Below are positions 17,216 to 26,960 of a DNA stretch of 64,000 bases, piece by piece. Origin of the DNA: Rhodococcoides kroppenstedtii (GTDB lineage: Bacteria > Actinomycetota > Actinomycetes > Mycobacteriales > Mycobacteriaceae). The position numbers were made by a program, and so were the translations under genes. Position 1 is the first letter of the stretch; every line of letters starts with the position of its first letter. The notes below the pieces were generated by a model, which made no database searches, was not told the DNA's origin, and saw only the letters and a list, made by a program, of their open reading frames with translations. The stretch lies in contig NZ_FOJN01000010.1 of assembly GCF_900111805.1 (NCBI RefSeq), positions 104,968 to 168,967 on the forward strand. The letters are read 5' to 3'.

Positions 17216-18861
17216 ATGCCGCATGTTCCCGGTCCCCCTTCGCTCGTGAACGGTGCTGAGAGGACCGTCTACGAAGCGCTCGTCGACCAGCTCGGCGAGC
17301 ACGACATCGTTCTGTCGAACCGGCGGGTCACCAACCACCACAAGGACTACGAGATCGACTTCGTGGTCCACCTCGACGGTCTCGGTGTCGTGTGTGTGGA
17401 GGTCAAGGGCGGGCAGGTATCGCACGACGGCTCGACCTGGGTGCAGACGCGTCAAGGCATGGACCACGCGATCGACCCTGTCGCACAGGTACGAGAAGCG
17501 AAGTACGCGCTCCGGACCTACGTGGAGGACGACCCACGATGGACGCTGGGCAAGGGGTTCCCGTGGACCCATGTCGTCGTCCTGCCGAACACCGAACTGC
17601 AGCAGGACTTCTCGCTCCCCGACTGCCCACGGTGGAGCGTCGTCGATCGGACGGGGCTGTGTCTCGGCTCGGGCACTCGCTGCGTTCCATTCTGCGTCAC
17701 AAGTCGGACGGCACCCTTGATCCACGATCTGGTGAACAATTGCTGGCGGTGCTCGGTGGGCGAGGGTTGCCGCAGAAGGACGTCCTCTCGCGAGCCATCG
17801 CGAACGAGGACGCCGCGGAGACGTTGACCGCGCAGCAAGCGGTCATCCTGCAGGCCACCAGGCTGCTGAAGCGTGTCGAGATCCGTGGCGGCGCCGGCAG
17901 CGGGAAGACGTTTCTCGCGCTCGAGCAGACCCGCCGCCTGCAGAAGGAGGGTAAGCGCGTCGCGCTTCTGTGTTACTCGCACGGTCTGGCGTCGTATCTC
18001 AAGCGGCTGACCGCGACGTGGCCGCGCAAGGAACGACCCGCGTACGTCGGCGAGTTCCACGCATTGGGCATGCAGTGGGGCGCGGCGACGGGTCCCGACG
18101 AGTCGGTCCGGACCGCCGAGAGCGTGAAGTTCTGGGAAGAGGACCTGCCCGCCCAGATGGCCGACTTGGCCGCCGCTCTCGCCCCGGGCCGTAAATTCGA
18201 CGCCGTGGTCGTCGACGAGGCGCAGGATTTCGCCGATGCGTGGTGGAGTCCTGTGGTCGAATCCCTCCGGAGTGCAGAGGACGGCTCCATCTACCTCTTC
18301 AGCGACGAGGCGCAACGCGTGTTCGACCGGCACGGCACTCCGCCGCTGGACCTCGTGCCGATCGTGCTCGATCAGAACATCCGGAACACCAAACAGATCG
18401 CGACGTGCTTCGGTCCACTCGCCGGACAACGCATGCGCTTGCTGGGTGGGGACGGACCCGCGGTAACGATGGTGGCGTGCTCGGCGGTAGATGCACTGGA
18501 CCATGCGGACGACCAGATCGACGTGTTGTTGGAGTCGGGGTGGAGGGAGCAGGATGTCGCGCTCCTGACGACCGGTACTCGGCACCCCGAGCAGGTCTCA
18601 CGTCAGGCAGAGGGGCAGGCCGAGTACTGGAACAGCTTCTGGGACCACGATCAGGTGTTCTACGGGCACGTTCTCGGATTCAAGGGTCTCGAACGCCGAG
18701 CGGTCGTACTCGCGGTGAACGAGTCAGGCGGGCGGGATCGGTCACGAGAGCGTCTCTATGTCGGACTGTCGAGAGCGCGAGACCAGTTGGTGGTGTGCGG
18801 GGATCCGGCTTACATCCGAGATGTGGGTGGGGCGGAGTTGGCTGCGCGACTGGGGATCTGA
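17216..18861 (+). pseudogene. NERD-domain / UvrD-type helicase split by a frameshift
   Basis: Two overlapping frames make one protein of about 548 residues. The first part (from ATG 17216) holds a NERD nuclease domain (YEIDFVVHLDGLGVVCVEVKGG). Coding potential switches at about 17655-17690 into the next frame, as if one base were missing, and continues with SRLGHSLRSI, a Walker A (IRGGAGSGKTFLALEQT), Walker B VVVDEAQDF and a final LYVGLSRARDQLVVCG. A GGGG run at 17653-17656 is a likely place for the lost base. Intact relatives are single-chain NERD-SF1 helicases. It may be a true pseudogene, a sequencing error or a programmed shift. Confidence 0.75.
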
Positions 18862-18957
18862 GGCCGCACGACGTGGCCGAACTCGCCGCCGCATGGGTGC
18901 GCCGCGAATCAGTTCGAATACCATCCGTGGACCGTCAGTCCGTGACAGGCTCGTTGC

Positions 18958-19401
18958 ATGACCGACTATGTCTACGGTGATGTCGATGGTGCGCTGGTCT
19001 TCATACCGAAGGCTCGCGCCGAACAGCTTTCGATTCTGCGGTCGGATTTCGCGACCTGGGGTGATGCAAAGCAAAACTTGAGCTCGGACACCTGGTCCGG
19101 GGTCGTCGAGCAATTCGACGCGGGCGAGGTCGATGTTCCTGCAGACGACGAGCCGTACGATCTCGACGCAGTTCCGGGTCATGCTGACGGCAATTGGCCG
19201 GCGTGGCCCGCACGCGACATGCTTCGAGACGTGCCGGCATCGGTGCGCGAGAAGTTCGGCCGGACGGAAGACAGCGTCCACAGCGGCTCGTACCTGCACC
19301 TCGATGCTGCCGACGAGGACGAGATTCTGGAGGCTCTCCGGCGCCACGGCTGGACCTGCACGCGCGATGACGTTCTGGTGAGCAAGGCGAGCGGATATTG
19401 A
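18958..19401 (+). CDS. Uncharacterised 147-residue protein preceding a HelD-like ATPase
   Basis: Acidic soluble protein (MTDYVYGDVDGALVFIPKAR; YLHLDAADEDEILEALRRHG). I recognise no family. Its stop overlaps the TTG start of the HelD-like gene (ATTGA), so the two are one transcript and probably made in fixed ratio. ATG 18958 is the first clear start after the previous stop at 18861. The gene could be a regulator or substrate-binding partner for the ATPase. Confidence 0.72.
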   Translation: MTDYVYGDVDGALVFIPKARAEQLSILRSDFATWGDAKQNLSSDTWSGVVEQFDAGEVDVPADDEPYDLDAVPGHADGNWPAWPARDMLRDVPASVREKFGRTEDSVHSGSYLHLDAADEDEILEALRRHGWTCTRDDVLVSKASGY

Positions 19402-21302
19402 GCTCGAGCAACGGACTGGAGCTCGACGCCATGCGCCGAGTTCATCGTGAGTACGAACGAGAACTCGCCGTTCGTTCGTCGGAATCCGTTCGCTATGCGG
19501 GACCTCGCAATGGCCTGTGGACGGGCTCGGGTCTGCCGACGCGGCCGCGCAAGATCGATGCCGTTCTCCTCGGTCGGGTGGAATTGGCCGAGGCGGACAT
19601 GGACGTTCTGAACGGGCGCACGAGCTTCTTCGTCGGTAGCGCGCACGCAGAACTGCGAGACGTCGAGGTCTTCAACTGGACGGCACCCGTGGCGTGTGCG
19701 TTCTTCAACGGGGCGGATCACCACGACCTGTGTCGGACGGTGAACCGCGTACGGACCCTGTTCTACGAGAACGGTGAGGTGTCCACGTACGTCGATGACA
19801 CCGGCAGTCATGTCGTCGAACATGCGGATATCGATGCCGACGACAGGCGGGCGAACCGGCGACCCCCACTGGCCGTTCCAAGGACGCGCAGTGGTCGACC
19901 CCCGCACGAGGACCAGCGCATCGAGAGTCATCACGTGGTCGAACGAGCGCAGGGCAGGGGGCTCCGCAACTCCGCCGCACTGCACGCGAGCTTGGCGCTC
20001 CCCAAGAAGATCGCCCTCGCATCGCATCTCGCGACCTTGCAGGGCGAGCAGTACGACTTGGCAACGAAGCCCGCCATGCACACCACGCTGATCGAGGGTC
20101 CGCCCGGGAGCGGGAAGACTGTCGTTGCCGTTCATCGCGCAGCGTATGTCGTCAGCGGAGACACTCCACCGGAGAATGCGATGGATGGAAACGTCCTCCT
20201 GCTCGGGCCGACGGAGGGCTACGTGACGCACGTGTCGGCCCAGGTATCGGCACTTTCCGACGACGCCGACCGCATTCGTGTCCGGGCAATCCCTGCCCTG
20301 ATGTGCGACGTGGCCGGGCTGGCGACGGAACCAACCGGGTCGCCGACACGAAGTTGGCGAGACGCACAGAGTGAACTGGGGCGGTTCGCGTTGGCTGCGG
20401 TGACCAGAGCGCGTGCTCATCACGACGATCGACTGACGGTCAGACATGCCTACGACCAATTGCGGCAGGCAACGGTATCCAACGCCACGCGCGATGCCGC
20501 GGACTGGCGTCGATACCTCGGCCAGCTGCCGCCGTTCGCCCGCGCAGTGATGACCCGCGCTTATCTGCCGCTGCTGGCCATCCTGCGCTGGGCCGTCGAG
20601 CCAAATCCCGTCTACGCGAACATCGAGCACATCATCGTCGACGAGGCTCAGGATCTGACCCCACTGGAATGGTTCTTTATTCACCGGTTGAACGAGACGC
20701 GCCAGTACACCCTTCTCGGCGACCTTGACCAACGACGGTCGGACCACACGCCACCGAATTGGGAGGCGGTGTTGGAGATTCTGGAGGTCGAGCACGGGGA
20801 TTACTCCCGTCGCCGACTGGAGCGCGGCTACAGGTCGACTCAGCCCATCCTCGACTTCGCGTCACGGTTGCTTCCGCGAGAATCGGGGGCGACCCAAGCG
20901 TTGGTGACGGACGGTCCGAGTCCGCGGGTCTTAGCCACTCGCACGTCCGAACTGGGCGCGACCACGCTGCGCGTGGTGAAGCAACTGGTCGCACATCACG
21001 CGAATGGAACGGTCGCGCTGATCGGTCATGACCGGACAGCCGTGCGCAGCCGTTTGAAAGCAAGGGGCTGGTCGCACACGCGTGGTGCGACGTGGTCCGA
21101 CGGCGAAAGCAAGGTCGAGGTCCACGATGCCGACTCGTCTCGTGGGCTCGAGTTCGACGCCGTGGTCGTGGTCGAGCCAACCGATTTCACCAAGAATCTC
21201 CGCAGATGGGGCCCCCTCTACACCTCGCTGACTCGTGCGAACAAGGAGCTCGTCGTGGTGCACGCCAAGCCGCTCCCTCTGAAACTGGAACGCGCCCGCT
21301 GA
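19398..21302 (+). CDS. HelD-like SF1 ATPase (UvrD/Rep fold)
   Basis: 634 residues. N-terminal helical arm (RREYERELAVR-like), then LIEGPPGSGKTVVAVHRAAY (Walker A near residue 235), HIIVDEAQDLTPLEWF (Walker B near 415), LERGYRSTQPILDF and a C-terminal LYTSLTRANKELVVVHAKPL. The pattern matches HelD/HelR proteins, which strip stalled RNA polymerase and can confer rifampicin tolerance, though it is shorter than typical (~700+). A TTG start overlaps the upstream stop; ATG 19431 is a possible alternative. The 28-bp-scale location inside a helicase-rich island also allows a defence role. Confidence 0.72.
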   Translation: MSSSNGLELDAMRRVHREYERELAVRSSESVRYAGPRNGLWTGSGLPTRPRKIDAVLLGRVELAEADMDVLNGRTSFFVGSAHAELRDVEVFNWTAPVACAFFNGADHHDLCRTVNRVRTLFYENGEVSTYVDDTGSHVVEHADIDADDRRANRRPPLAVPRTRSGRPPHEDQRIESHHVVERAQGRGLRNSAALHASLALPKKIALASHLATLQGEQYDLATKPAMHTTLIEGPPGSGKTVVAVHRAAYVVSGDTPPENAMDGNVLLLGPTEGYVTHVSAQVSALSDDADRIRVRAIPALMCDVAGLATEPTGSPTRSWRDAQSELGRFALAAVTRARAHHDDRLTVRHAYDQLRQATVSNATRDAADWRRYLGQLPPFARAVMTRAYLPLLAILRWAVEPNPVYANIEHIIVDEAQDLTPLEWFFIHRLNETRQYTLLGDLDQRRSDHTPPNWEAVLEILEVEHGDYSRRRLERGYRSTQPILDFASRLLPRESGATQALVTDGPSPRVLATRTSELGATTLRVVKQLVAHHANGTVALIGHDRTAVRSRLKARGWSHTRGATWSDGESKVEVHDADSSRGLEFDAVVVVEPTDFTKNLRRWGPLYTSLTRANKELVVVHAKPLPLKLERAR

Positions 21303-21358
21303 CCCTCGACGCGCATCGAGCCACAGGTCCATCAGAGGCAACGTCGATAGCGAGCCGA

Positions 21359-21982
21359 TCAGGTCAGCAGTTCGGCTGCACGACGCATAGCGCTCTCGAA
21401 GCTCTGCCGGTTCGCAGGGGTGTAGATCCCCGGCCGTGCGGAGGACGCCCCGGCGACGACCGCGACGTCTCGCGGAACCCCGAATCTCCTGCTGCTCCAC
21501 CCGTCCCTCGCTGGTCTGCCCAGAAGGACGACGACCCGAAGGCGGGGCAACAGCTTCACGAGTTCGACGTGATACGGCACCGATTGCTGCAACTCCCACG
21601 ACGACGGATTCGAGCCCACGATCGGGAACGGGCAGATGTTCCAGGCCGCGCACCGTTCCCTGCGGATACCGTTGCTGGCCGCCGATTCGAACATAATCGC
21701 CGCACCGACGTCGTCGTTGTCCAGGCTCAGGAAGCGAACGCCGTCTCGGTCGGGATCGGCGTCGGCTTCACGGGCTTTCAACACGTACAGCAGTTCCGCC
21801 TCGACCCCGCCGACCGTGGGATCCAGATACGGCAACCGGGAATTTCCGGTCTCGTGCGCAATGCGATCGATCAAGTGGTTGATTGGTTCGACGTGCGGTT
21901 CACGGATACGACGCGCTCGACGAGAGCGCACCACGTCGGATGCGAGGGCACGTGGTGCTGTCGGAAGAGTGTCGTGCTCCAT
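21359..21982 (-). CDS. Uracil-DNA glycosylase superfamily-like protein
   Basis: 207 residues from ATG 21982. It reads like a UDG-superfamily protein: a motif-I region (YLDPTVGGVEAELLYVLKAR), a SLDNDDVGAA stretch as in the family 4/5 signature, WNICPFP in place of the usual WN-x-PW and VVVLLGRPARDG. The second active-site motif, normally His-Pro-Ser, reads SARPGIY, so the catalytic His is absent or displaced. It is divergent from the big helicase with about 106 bp between starts. Base excision or base-sensing role is inferred only. Confidence 0.68.
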   Translation of the reverse strand: MEHDTLPTAPRALASDVVRSRRARRIREPHVEPINHLIDRIAHETGNSRLPYLDPTVGGVEAELLYVLKAREADADPDRDGVRFLSLDNDDVGAAIMFESAASNGIRRERCAAWNICPFPIVGSNPSSWELQQSVPYHVELVKLLPRLRVVVLLGRPARDGWSSRRFGVPRDVAVVAGASSARPGIYTPANRQSFESAMRRAAELLT

Positions 21983-22088
21983 ACGACGGATTCGACCATG
22001 ACCGGCGGACCCGGGGAAGCGAACCTCGTGACCTGTTTGTCGGGGTCTCCCGCTACATTGGCCCCGACGCAACGTGAACAGGAGCGCA

Positions 22089-25000
22089 GTGGTCGATAGT
22101 GGTAATGCCGAGGTCCGCGCTCGGGTGCGTCGGCTGCTGGAATTCCTGCGCGAGACGGTCGCTGCGCGCTCCAAGCCCGTCCGTGCGTACGGACCCACCA
22201 CGCGGCTCGAGTGGCTGTATCGCCCGGACCGTCGGCTCGAGATCGATCGCGACGCCGCGCCGGGACAGGCCGCCGTCCGGGTTCCTCGGGTCAGTGTCCA
22301 GTCGCCGCCTGCACCGTCGCCGGAGTGGACCTCGTACGTCAGTGGTTCGTGGGACGACGCGCGACAGCGGCCCTCGATAGACCATACGATTTCTCGCGAC
22401 CATCGAGCCGCGGCCGACCAATGGTTGCAGACGTGGACCCAGTGGGCTGCGAATGACGGCCGGGACCGCCCCTTCGCCGCGCTGTACCTCTCCATCGACC
22501 GCATGCGGGAAGAGGTTCTCACCCAGCCCGAAACGGTCGAAGTCGTCCTCGCGTCCGGCCTGCTGACGACCACAGTGGCCGGGGTTCCCGTCGACACCCA
22601 CCTGGTGACGCAGCCTGTCGAGATCGTGCGCGACGACGCGACCGGTGACCTGGTCGTTCGTCCCACGCTCGGTAGTAGCGCCCGACTCGAGGACAGGCAG
22701 GTGCTCTCGGGACTGCCGGGGTTCGACGCGAAGTCGACCGACCGAGTCGCGTCCACCCTCAGAGAGACCGTGTCGACTCCACTGTCTACAGACGCATCCG
22801 TCGTCCTGCGTGAGTGGGCGTCGATGACGAATGGAGTGCGATACGTCGGTGCTCTGGACATGCCGCCGGCGAATCGCCGCGGCACGGTGCGGGAATCTCC
22901 CGCGTTGCTGCTCCGGCGCCGTTCGGGGTTCGCCCTCGTGTCCTATTTCGACGCCATGATCGCGGAGATGGAGGCCGGCGCACCGGTCCCGCTCGGGTTA
23001 CAGCAACTGGTCGAGAGCATCGGTTCCACCGATCGGCTGGACTGGCTGTCGACCACCTCGAACGACGCGACGACGGAAACGCTGTTCCCGCTGGCGGTCA
23101 ATCGAGCTCAGGGCAGCATCATGGAGAAGCTTGCTCTCGACACGGGAGTCGTCGTCGAAGGTCCCCCCGGTACCGGGAAGACCCACACGATCGCCAATGT
23201 GATGTCCGCGATGCTGGCGCAGGGCAAGCGGGTCCTGGTGACCAGCGAGAAGGCTCAAGCTCTCCGTGTTCTGCGGGACAAGCTCCCTGTGGAACTGCAG
23301 GACCTGTGCGTCTCGGTGACCGACCTCGCCCGCGGCGGTTCTGCCGAACTCGACCACAGCGTGTCCGTGATCGCCGATCGACTGGAGAACTACGAACCCG
23401 CTACCGCGGACCGCCGCATCGACGATCTGACTCGACGCCGTCACGGTGCTTACCATCGCCGGCACGTCGTGAAGGAGCGCGCTGTGTCCGCGCGCCTCGC
23501 CGAGGCGGAACAGCACCGGATCGGAGGCCGCTACACAGGAACGTTGGCCCAGATTCTCGACGAACTCGGACAGCGTGCGGACGTACTCGGGTGGATACCC
23601 GGTCCAATTCACGACGAACGCCCACCGATCACGTCCGACGAGTTCCGCTCTCTTGCCACGCTGCTCGTCACCAGCGAAGAACACCGCGGTGACCGCCGTG
23701 CGCAGACTCTGCCGCCACTCGCCGACGTCCTCCCGCCCGCTGCGACGATCCGACGCCTGCTCGACCGGGCCGGCCGTGCGTCGCAGCCGACGCTTCTCGC
23801 TGATCTCCGTCCGACCGAGGCGCGTCAGCACGCGGCGCTGGCACGTCGCATCCTGAGCCAGGCGCAGGGCCTCGACGCTGATCTGCACCGCGTGCTCGAC
23901 GAGGACCTGGCAGGTCGGCGGCGTTCTGTCCGAACCGCCGTGAGTGACCTCGAACAAATCGTGGAGTCGGCGCGAGAGTGCGAACAGCGCCTCGGCTCAG
24001 CCGTGGTCACGATCGACCACGTCCGGCGAGAGATCGTCGAGGCGTACGACTCGGCTGCTCGTGCTCTGGCCGACGGGAGGGGATTGCGACGCCTCCGGAC
24101 ACCGCGAGAGCTCGCCGCGGTGGCTCAGTTGGGTGTCGAGGTCCTGATCGACGGCTGCACGCCTCGGACCGCCGCTGAGCACCGCGCCGTCGCCGACCAC
24201 GTCCGTCACCGTCTTCTTCTCGACGAGGCGCGGTCGGTTCTGTCCGACCTGGGGATCGACCAGTCGGCCGTGTCGAACGACCGGCATGCGTCGGACAGGG
24301 TGGAGGCGGAAGTGCGACGTCTCGCGGACGTCGAGAAGGTCGCTGCTGCAATCGAGTCGCTCGGCTCCGCGCTGGACGGGCGACTCGCGCTGCGCTCGGT
24401 CGACGACGTTCGCTCGGCGCTCGACGGTCTCACCGCCGTCGTCACCGCAGGGGAGAGCAGCAGCGTGCGTGCGCAGCTTGTCGGCCACGCCGAGGAGTTC
24501 GACGCGGCCACCGACGGTGCGGACAGTCCCGAGGCGCTGCAGCTGTCCGACGCACTCCGCCTCGCCGATCGAGTCGAGTTCGACGACGCCGTGCGTGCTT
24601 ACGAGCGAGCGCAAGACGAGTGGCGTGAGCAGTGCGAGCTCGACGGTCTTCTCGACAGGGTGGACCTCGGAGCGCCCAGCCTGCGCACGCTGATGGTCGA
24701 CGATCGCACAACCGACTGGCCGGCTCTGGCCACGCAGTTCGACGAGGCGTGGGCATGGCGGTGGGCGCGCCAGCAGGTGGAACGGCGGCTCACGCGCCCG
24801 GCGGACCCGAACGCGGACGACGACTTCGACGCGGCCGACGCCGAGGTGACGTCACTGACCGCTGCGCTCGCGGCGGAGTCTGCGTGGCGTGAATGTCTAC
24901 AGCGCATGACAACTCGGGAGGTCCAGGCTCTGCGGACCTACCAGGACAGTGTCGCCCACATCGGAGATGCGCGGAGCAAGCGATCTCAGCGGTATCGGGC

Positions 25001-26960
25001 AGCCGCCCGAACGGCCATGGGTGAAGCCCAGAGTGCCGTGCCTGCCTGGATCATGCCGATCAACGAAGTGCTGTCGACCATCCCGCCGGTACAGAACAGC
25101 TTCGACGTGGTGATCGTCGACGAGGCCAGCCAGGCCGAGCCCAGCAGCCTCTTCCTCTTGTGGCTCGCTCCGCGCGTCATCGTGGTCGGGGACGACCGGC
25201 AGTGCGCACCGAACCTCGTTCCGCAGGAAAGCGAGGACCGAGTTCTCGCACGGCTGGACAGCTACCTGACGGATCTGCCGATCCACGTGCGGAACAACTT
25301 CGGGCCCGGGTCGAGCCTGTTCTCCCTGCTCCGCAGCCGCTACGCGCAGCGAGTCCGGCTCCGGGAACACTTCCGTTCGATGCCGGAAATCATCGAGTGG
25401 TCGTCCACTCAGTTCTACCGCGACACACCGCTGGTTCCCGTTCGTCAGTTCGGTGCCGATCGTCTGAAGCCCCTGCGGTCGACGTTCGTGTCGGATGCCG
25501 CCACCGCCGGGACCGGAACCACGCTCGTCAACGAGGCGGAGGCGCACGCTCTGGTCGACGCGCTGTTCGCCTGTGTGGCAGATCAGGACTACGAGGGCCT
25601 CACGTTCGGCGTCGTGGTGCTGCAGAGCCAGGCCCACGCGGAGTTCATCAGAGCGCTTCTGGCCGAGCGCATTCCGGCGGAACAGCGGGAGGAACTGCGC
25701 CTGCGTGTGGGAACGCCCGCAGACTTTCAGGGCGACGAGCGTGACGTGGTGTTCGTATCCATGGTCGTCGCCGCGACCTCGGTCACCAATGCGCTGACCA
25801 GCGCCCGCTGGCAGCGCAGCTTCAACGTGGCGGCCAGCCGCGCTCGTGATCAGCTGTGGCTGTTTCACTCGATCCGCCTGGACGAGTTGTCGCCGAACGA
25901 CCTTCGAGCATCGTTGCTGTCGTACGTGCAGGCGTTACCGGCCGTCCCCGTGCCGCCCATGCCCGATGTTCCCGAACCGCGCTCGCCGCACCCCGCCTTC
26001 GCGTCGATGACCGCCCAGCGGATGTTCGTCGTGTTGCGGGACCAGGGCTATCACGTCAATCCGTCCGTTGCGATCAATGATCTGGAATTGGATCTGGTGG
26101 TCACCGGAGCGGGAACGCGGTTGGCGGTGCAGTGCGACGACGACCGGGACCAGACCGCCGATGCGATCGCTTTCCGTTTCGATCGCGAGGCCGACCTCCG
26201 CCGCGCCGGATGGAACGTCGTGCGCGTTCGCGCGTCCGACCTCATGGCCGACCCGGCCACGGCGCTGGGGCCGGTCGTCGAGGCTCTCGATTCGCTGGGG
26301 ATCCTCCCCGGTGAGGTCAGCATCGACCAGGAGCGGCGGGCAGGCAATTGGCAGCCGGTCGCGCTCACGGCGGTCGAGGACGACGAGGAACCGGAGGAGC
26401 CGCCGGTCGTCGAGGCGGCTATCCCCGCCGTCGTCGAGGTTGCCCCACTGCCCCCGACGGTGACCACCCGACGTGCGCCGGACACGATGCCGCCTGCCGA
26501 GATGGAACCCGGCGAGACGCGGCCGCCGCGTTTCGATGGCTCCGCGCCCATTCGAGTCGACTCACGGTACGGCACGTCTCGGCACTCGCCGCCCAAGGCC
26601 GCAACGGCCCCCGTGGCGTCGCGGCCTTCGCCCGCCGTGATGCCCCGACGAGTGCAGAAGGCCGTGTCACCGCCGGCGGTGACACCCGTGCCCACGTCCG
26701 GAATCGAGTCTCTTCCGCGTGACGTGCAGGCAAAGTTGGCCGCGCTGCCCCCGGCGTCGTTAGCAACGGGCCGCGTGGTCGCGGTTGCTGCGGCTCGCCC
26801 CGGCGAACCTCTCACGGTCCGGCGGTGCTCTCTGGTCACTGGACTGACACCCGTCGTTGCTACGGAGATGTTGGGAGACCTCGAACGGGCCGGGAAGTTG
26901 GTTCGCCGCCAACGACGGGACGGCGTCGCCGAGTGGGTTCGACCGGAGGACGCCGCATGA
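22089..26960 (+). CDS. Giant SF1 helicase with C-terminal endonuclease-like and wHTH domains
   Basis: 1,623 residues from GTG 22089 (CAGGAG four to five bases upstream; GTG 22074 is the longer alternative). Walker A GPPGTGKT near 358-365 and VIVDEASQAEPSSLFLLWL near 1,010 mark an AAA_11/AAA_12 (UPF1-like) SF1 helicase; between them is a long helical insertion. NVAASRARDQLWLF is motif VI. Behind it (about 1,300-1,430) is an REase-like module (GTRLAVQCDDDRDQ; GWNVVRVRASDL) of the Vsr/MTES_1575 kind, then a Pro-rich linker and a winged-helix end. The layout recalls Hhe-type single-gene defence proteins. Its stop overlaps the next start by 4 bp. Confidence 0.82.
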   Translation: MVDSGNAEVRARVRRLLEFLRETVAARSKPVRAYGPTTRLEWLYRPDRRLEIDRDAAPGQAAVRVPRVSVQSPPAPSPEWTSYVSGSWDDARQRPSIDHTISRDHRAAADQWLQTWTQWAANDGRDRPFAALYLSIDRMREEVLTQPETVEVVLASGLLTTTVAGVPVDTHLVTQPVEIVRDDATGDLVVRPTLGSSARLEDRQVLSGLPGFDAKSTDRVASTLRETVSTPLSTDASVVLREWASMTNGVRYVGALDMPPANRRGTVRESPALLLRRRSGFALVSYFDAMIAEMEAGAPVPLGLQQLVESIGSTDRLDWLSTTSNDATTETLFPLAVNRAQGSIMEKLALDTGVVVEGPPGTGKTHTIANVMSAMLAQGKRVLVTSEKAQALRVLRDKLPVELQDLCVSVTDLARGGSAELDHSVSVIADRLENYEPATADRRIDDLTRRRHGAYHRRHVVKERAVSARLAEAEQHRIGGRYTGTLAQILDELGQRADVLGWIPGPIHDERPPITSDEFRSLATLLVTSEEHRGDRRAQTLPPLADVLPPAATIRRLLDRAGRASQPTLLADLRPTEARQHAALARRILSQAQGLDADLHRVLDEDLAGRRRSVRTAVSDLEQIVESARECEQRLGSAVVTIDHVRREIVEAYDSAARALADGRGLRRLRTPRELAAVAQLGVEVLIDGCTPRTAAEHRAVADHVRHRLLLDEARSVLSDLGIDQSAVSNDRHASDRVEAEVRRLADVEKVAAAIESLGSALDGRLALRSVDDVRSALDGLTAVVTAGESSSVRAQLVGHAEEFDAATDGADSPEALQLSDALRLADRVEFDDAVRAYERAQDEWREQCELDGLLDRVDLGAPSLRTLMVDDRTTDWPALATQFDEAWAWRWARQQVERRLTRPADPNADDDFDAADAEVTSLTAALAAESAWRECLQRMTTREVQALRTYQDSVAHIGDARSKRSQRYRAAARTAMGEAQSAVPAWIMPINEVLSTIPPVQNSFDVVIVDEASQAEPSSLFLLWLAPRVIVVGDDRQCAPNLVPQESEDRVLARLDSYLTDLPIHVRNNFGPGSSLFSLLRSRYAQRVRLREHFRSMPEIIEWSSTQFYRDTPLVPVRQFGADRLKPLRSTFVSDAATAGTGTTLVNEAEAHALVDALFACVADQDYEGLTFGVVVLQSQAHAEFIRALLAERIPAEQREELRLRVGTPADFQGDERDVVFVSMVVAATSVTNALTSARWQRSFNVAASRARDQLWLFHSIRLDELSPNDLRASLLSYVQALPAVPVPPMPDVPEPRSPHPAFASMTAQRMFVVLRDQGYHVNPSVAINDLELDLVVTGAGTRLAVQCDDDRDQTADAIAFRFDREADLRRAGWNVVRVRASDLMADPATALGPVVEALDSLGILPGEVSIDQERRAGNWQPVALTAVEDDEEPEEPPVVEAAIPAVVEVAPLPPTVTTRRAPDTMPPAEMEPGETRPPRFDGSAPIRVDSRYGTSRHSPPKAATAPVASRPSPAVMPRRVQKAVSPPAVTPVPTSGIESLPRDVQAKLAALPPASLATGRVVAVAAARPGEPLTVRRCSLVTGLTPVVATEMLGDLERAGKLVRRQRRDGVAEWVRPEDAA

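Noticed and set aside
21359..22885. 508-residue minus-strand frame extending upstream of the UDG-like gene
   Set aside because: The N-terminal 300 residues are antisense to the giant helicase and have no sense; only the part from ATG 21982 is kept.
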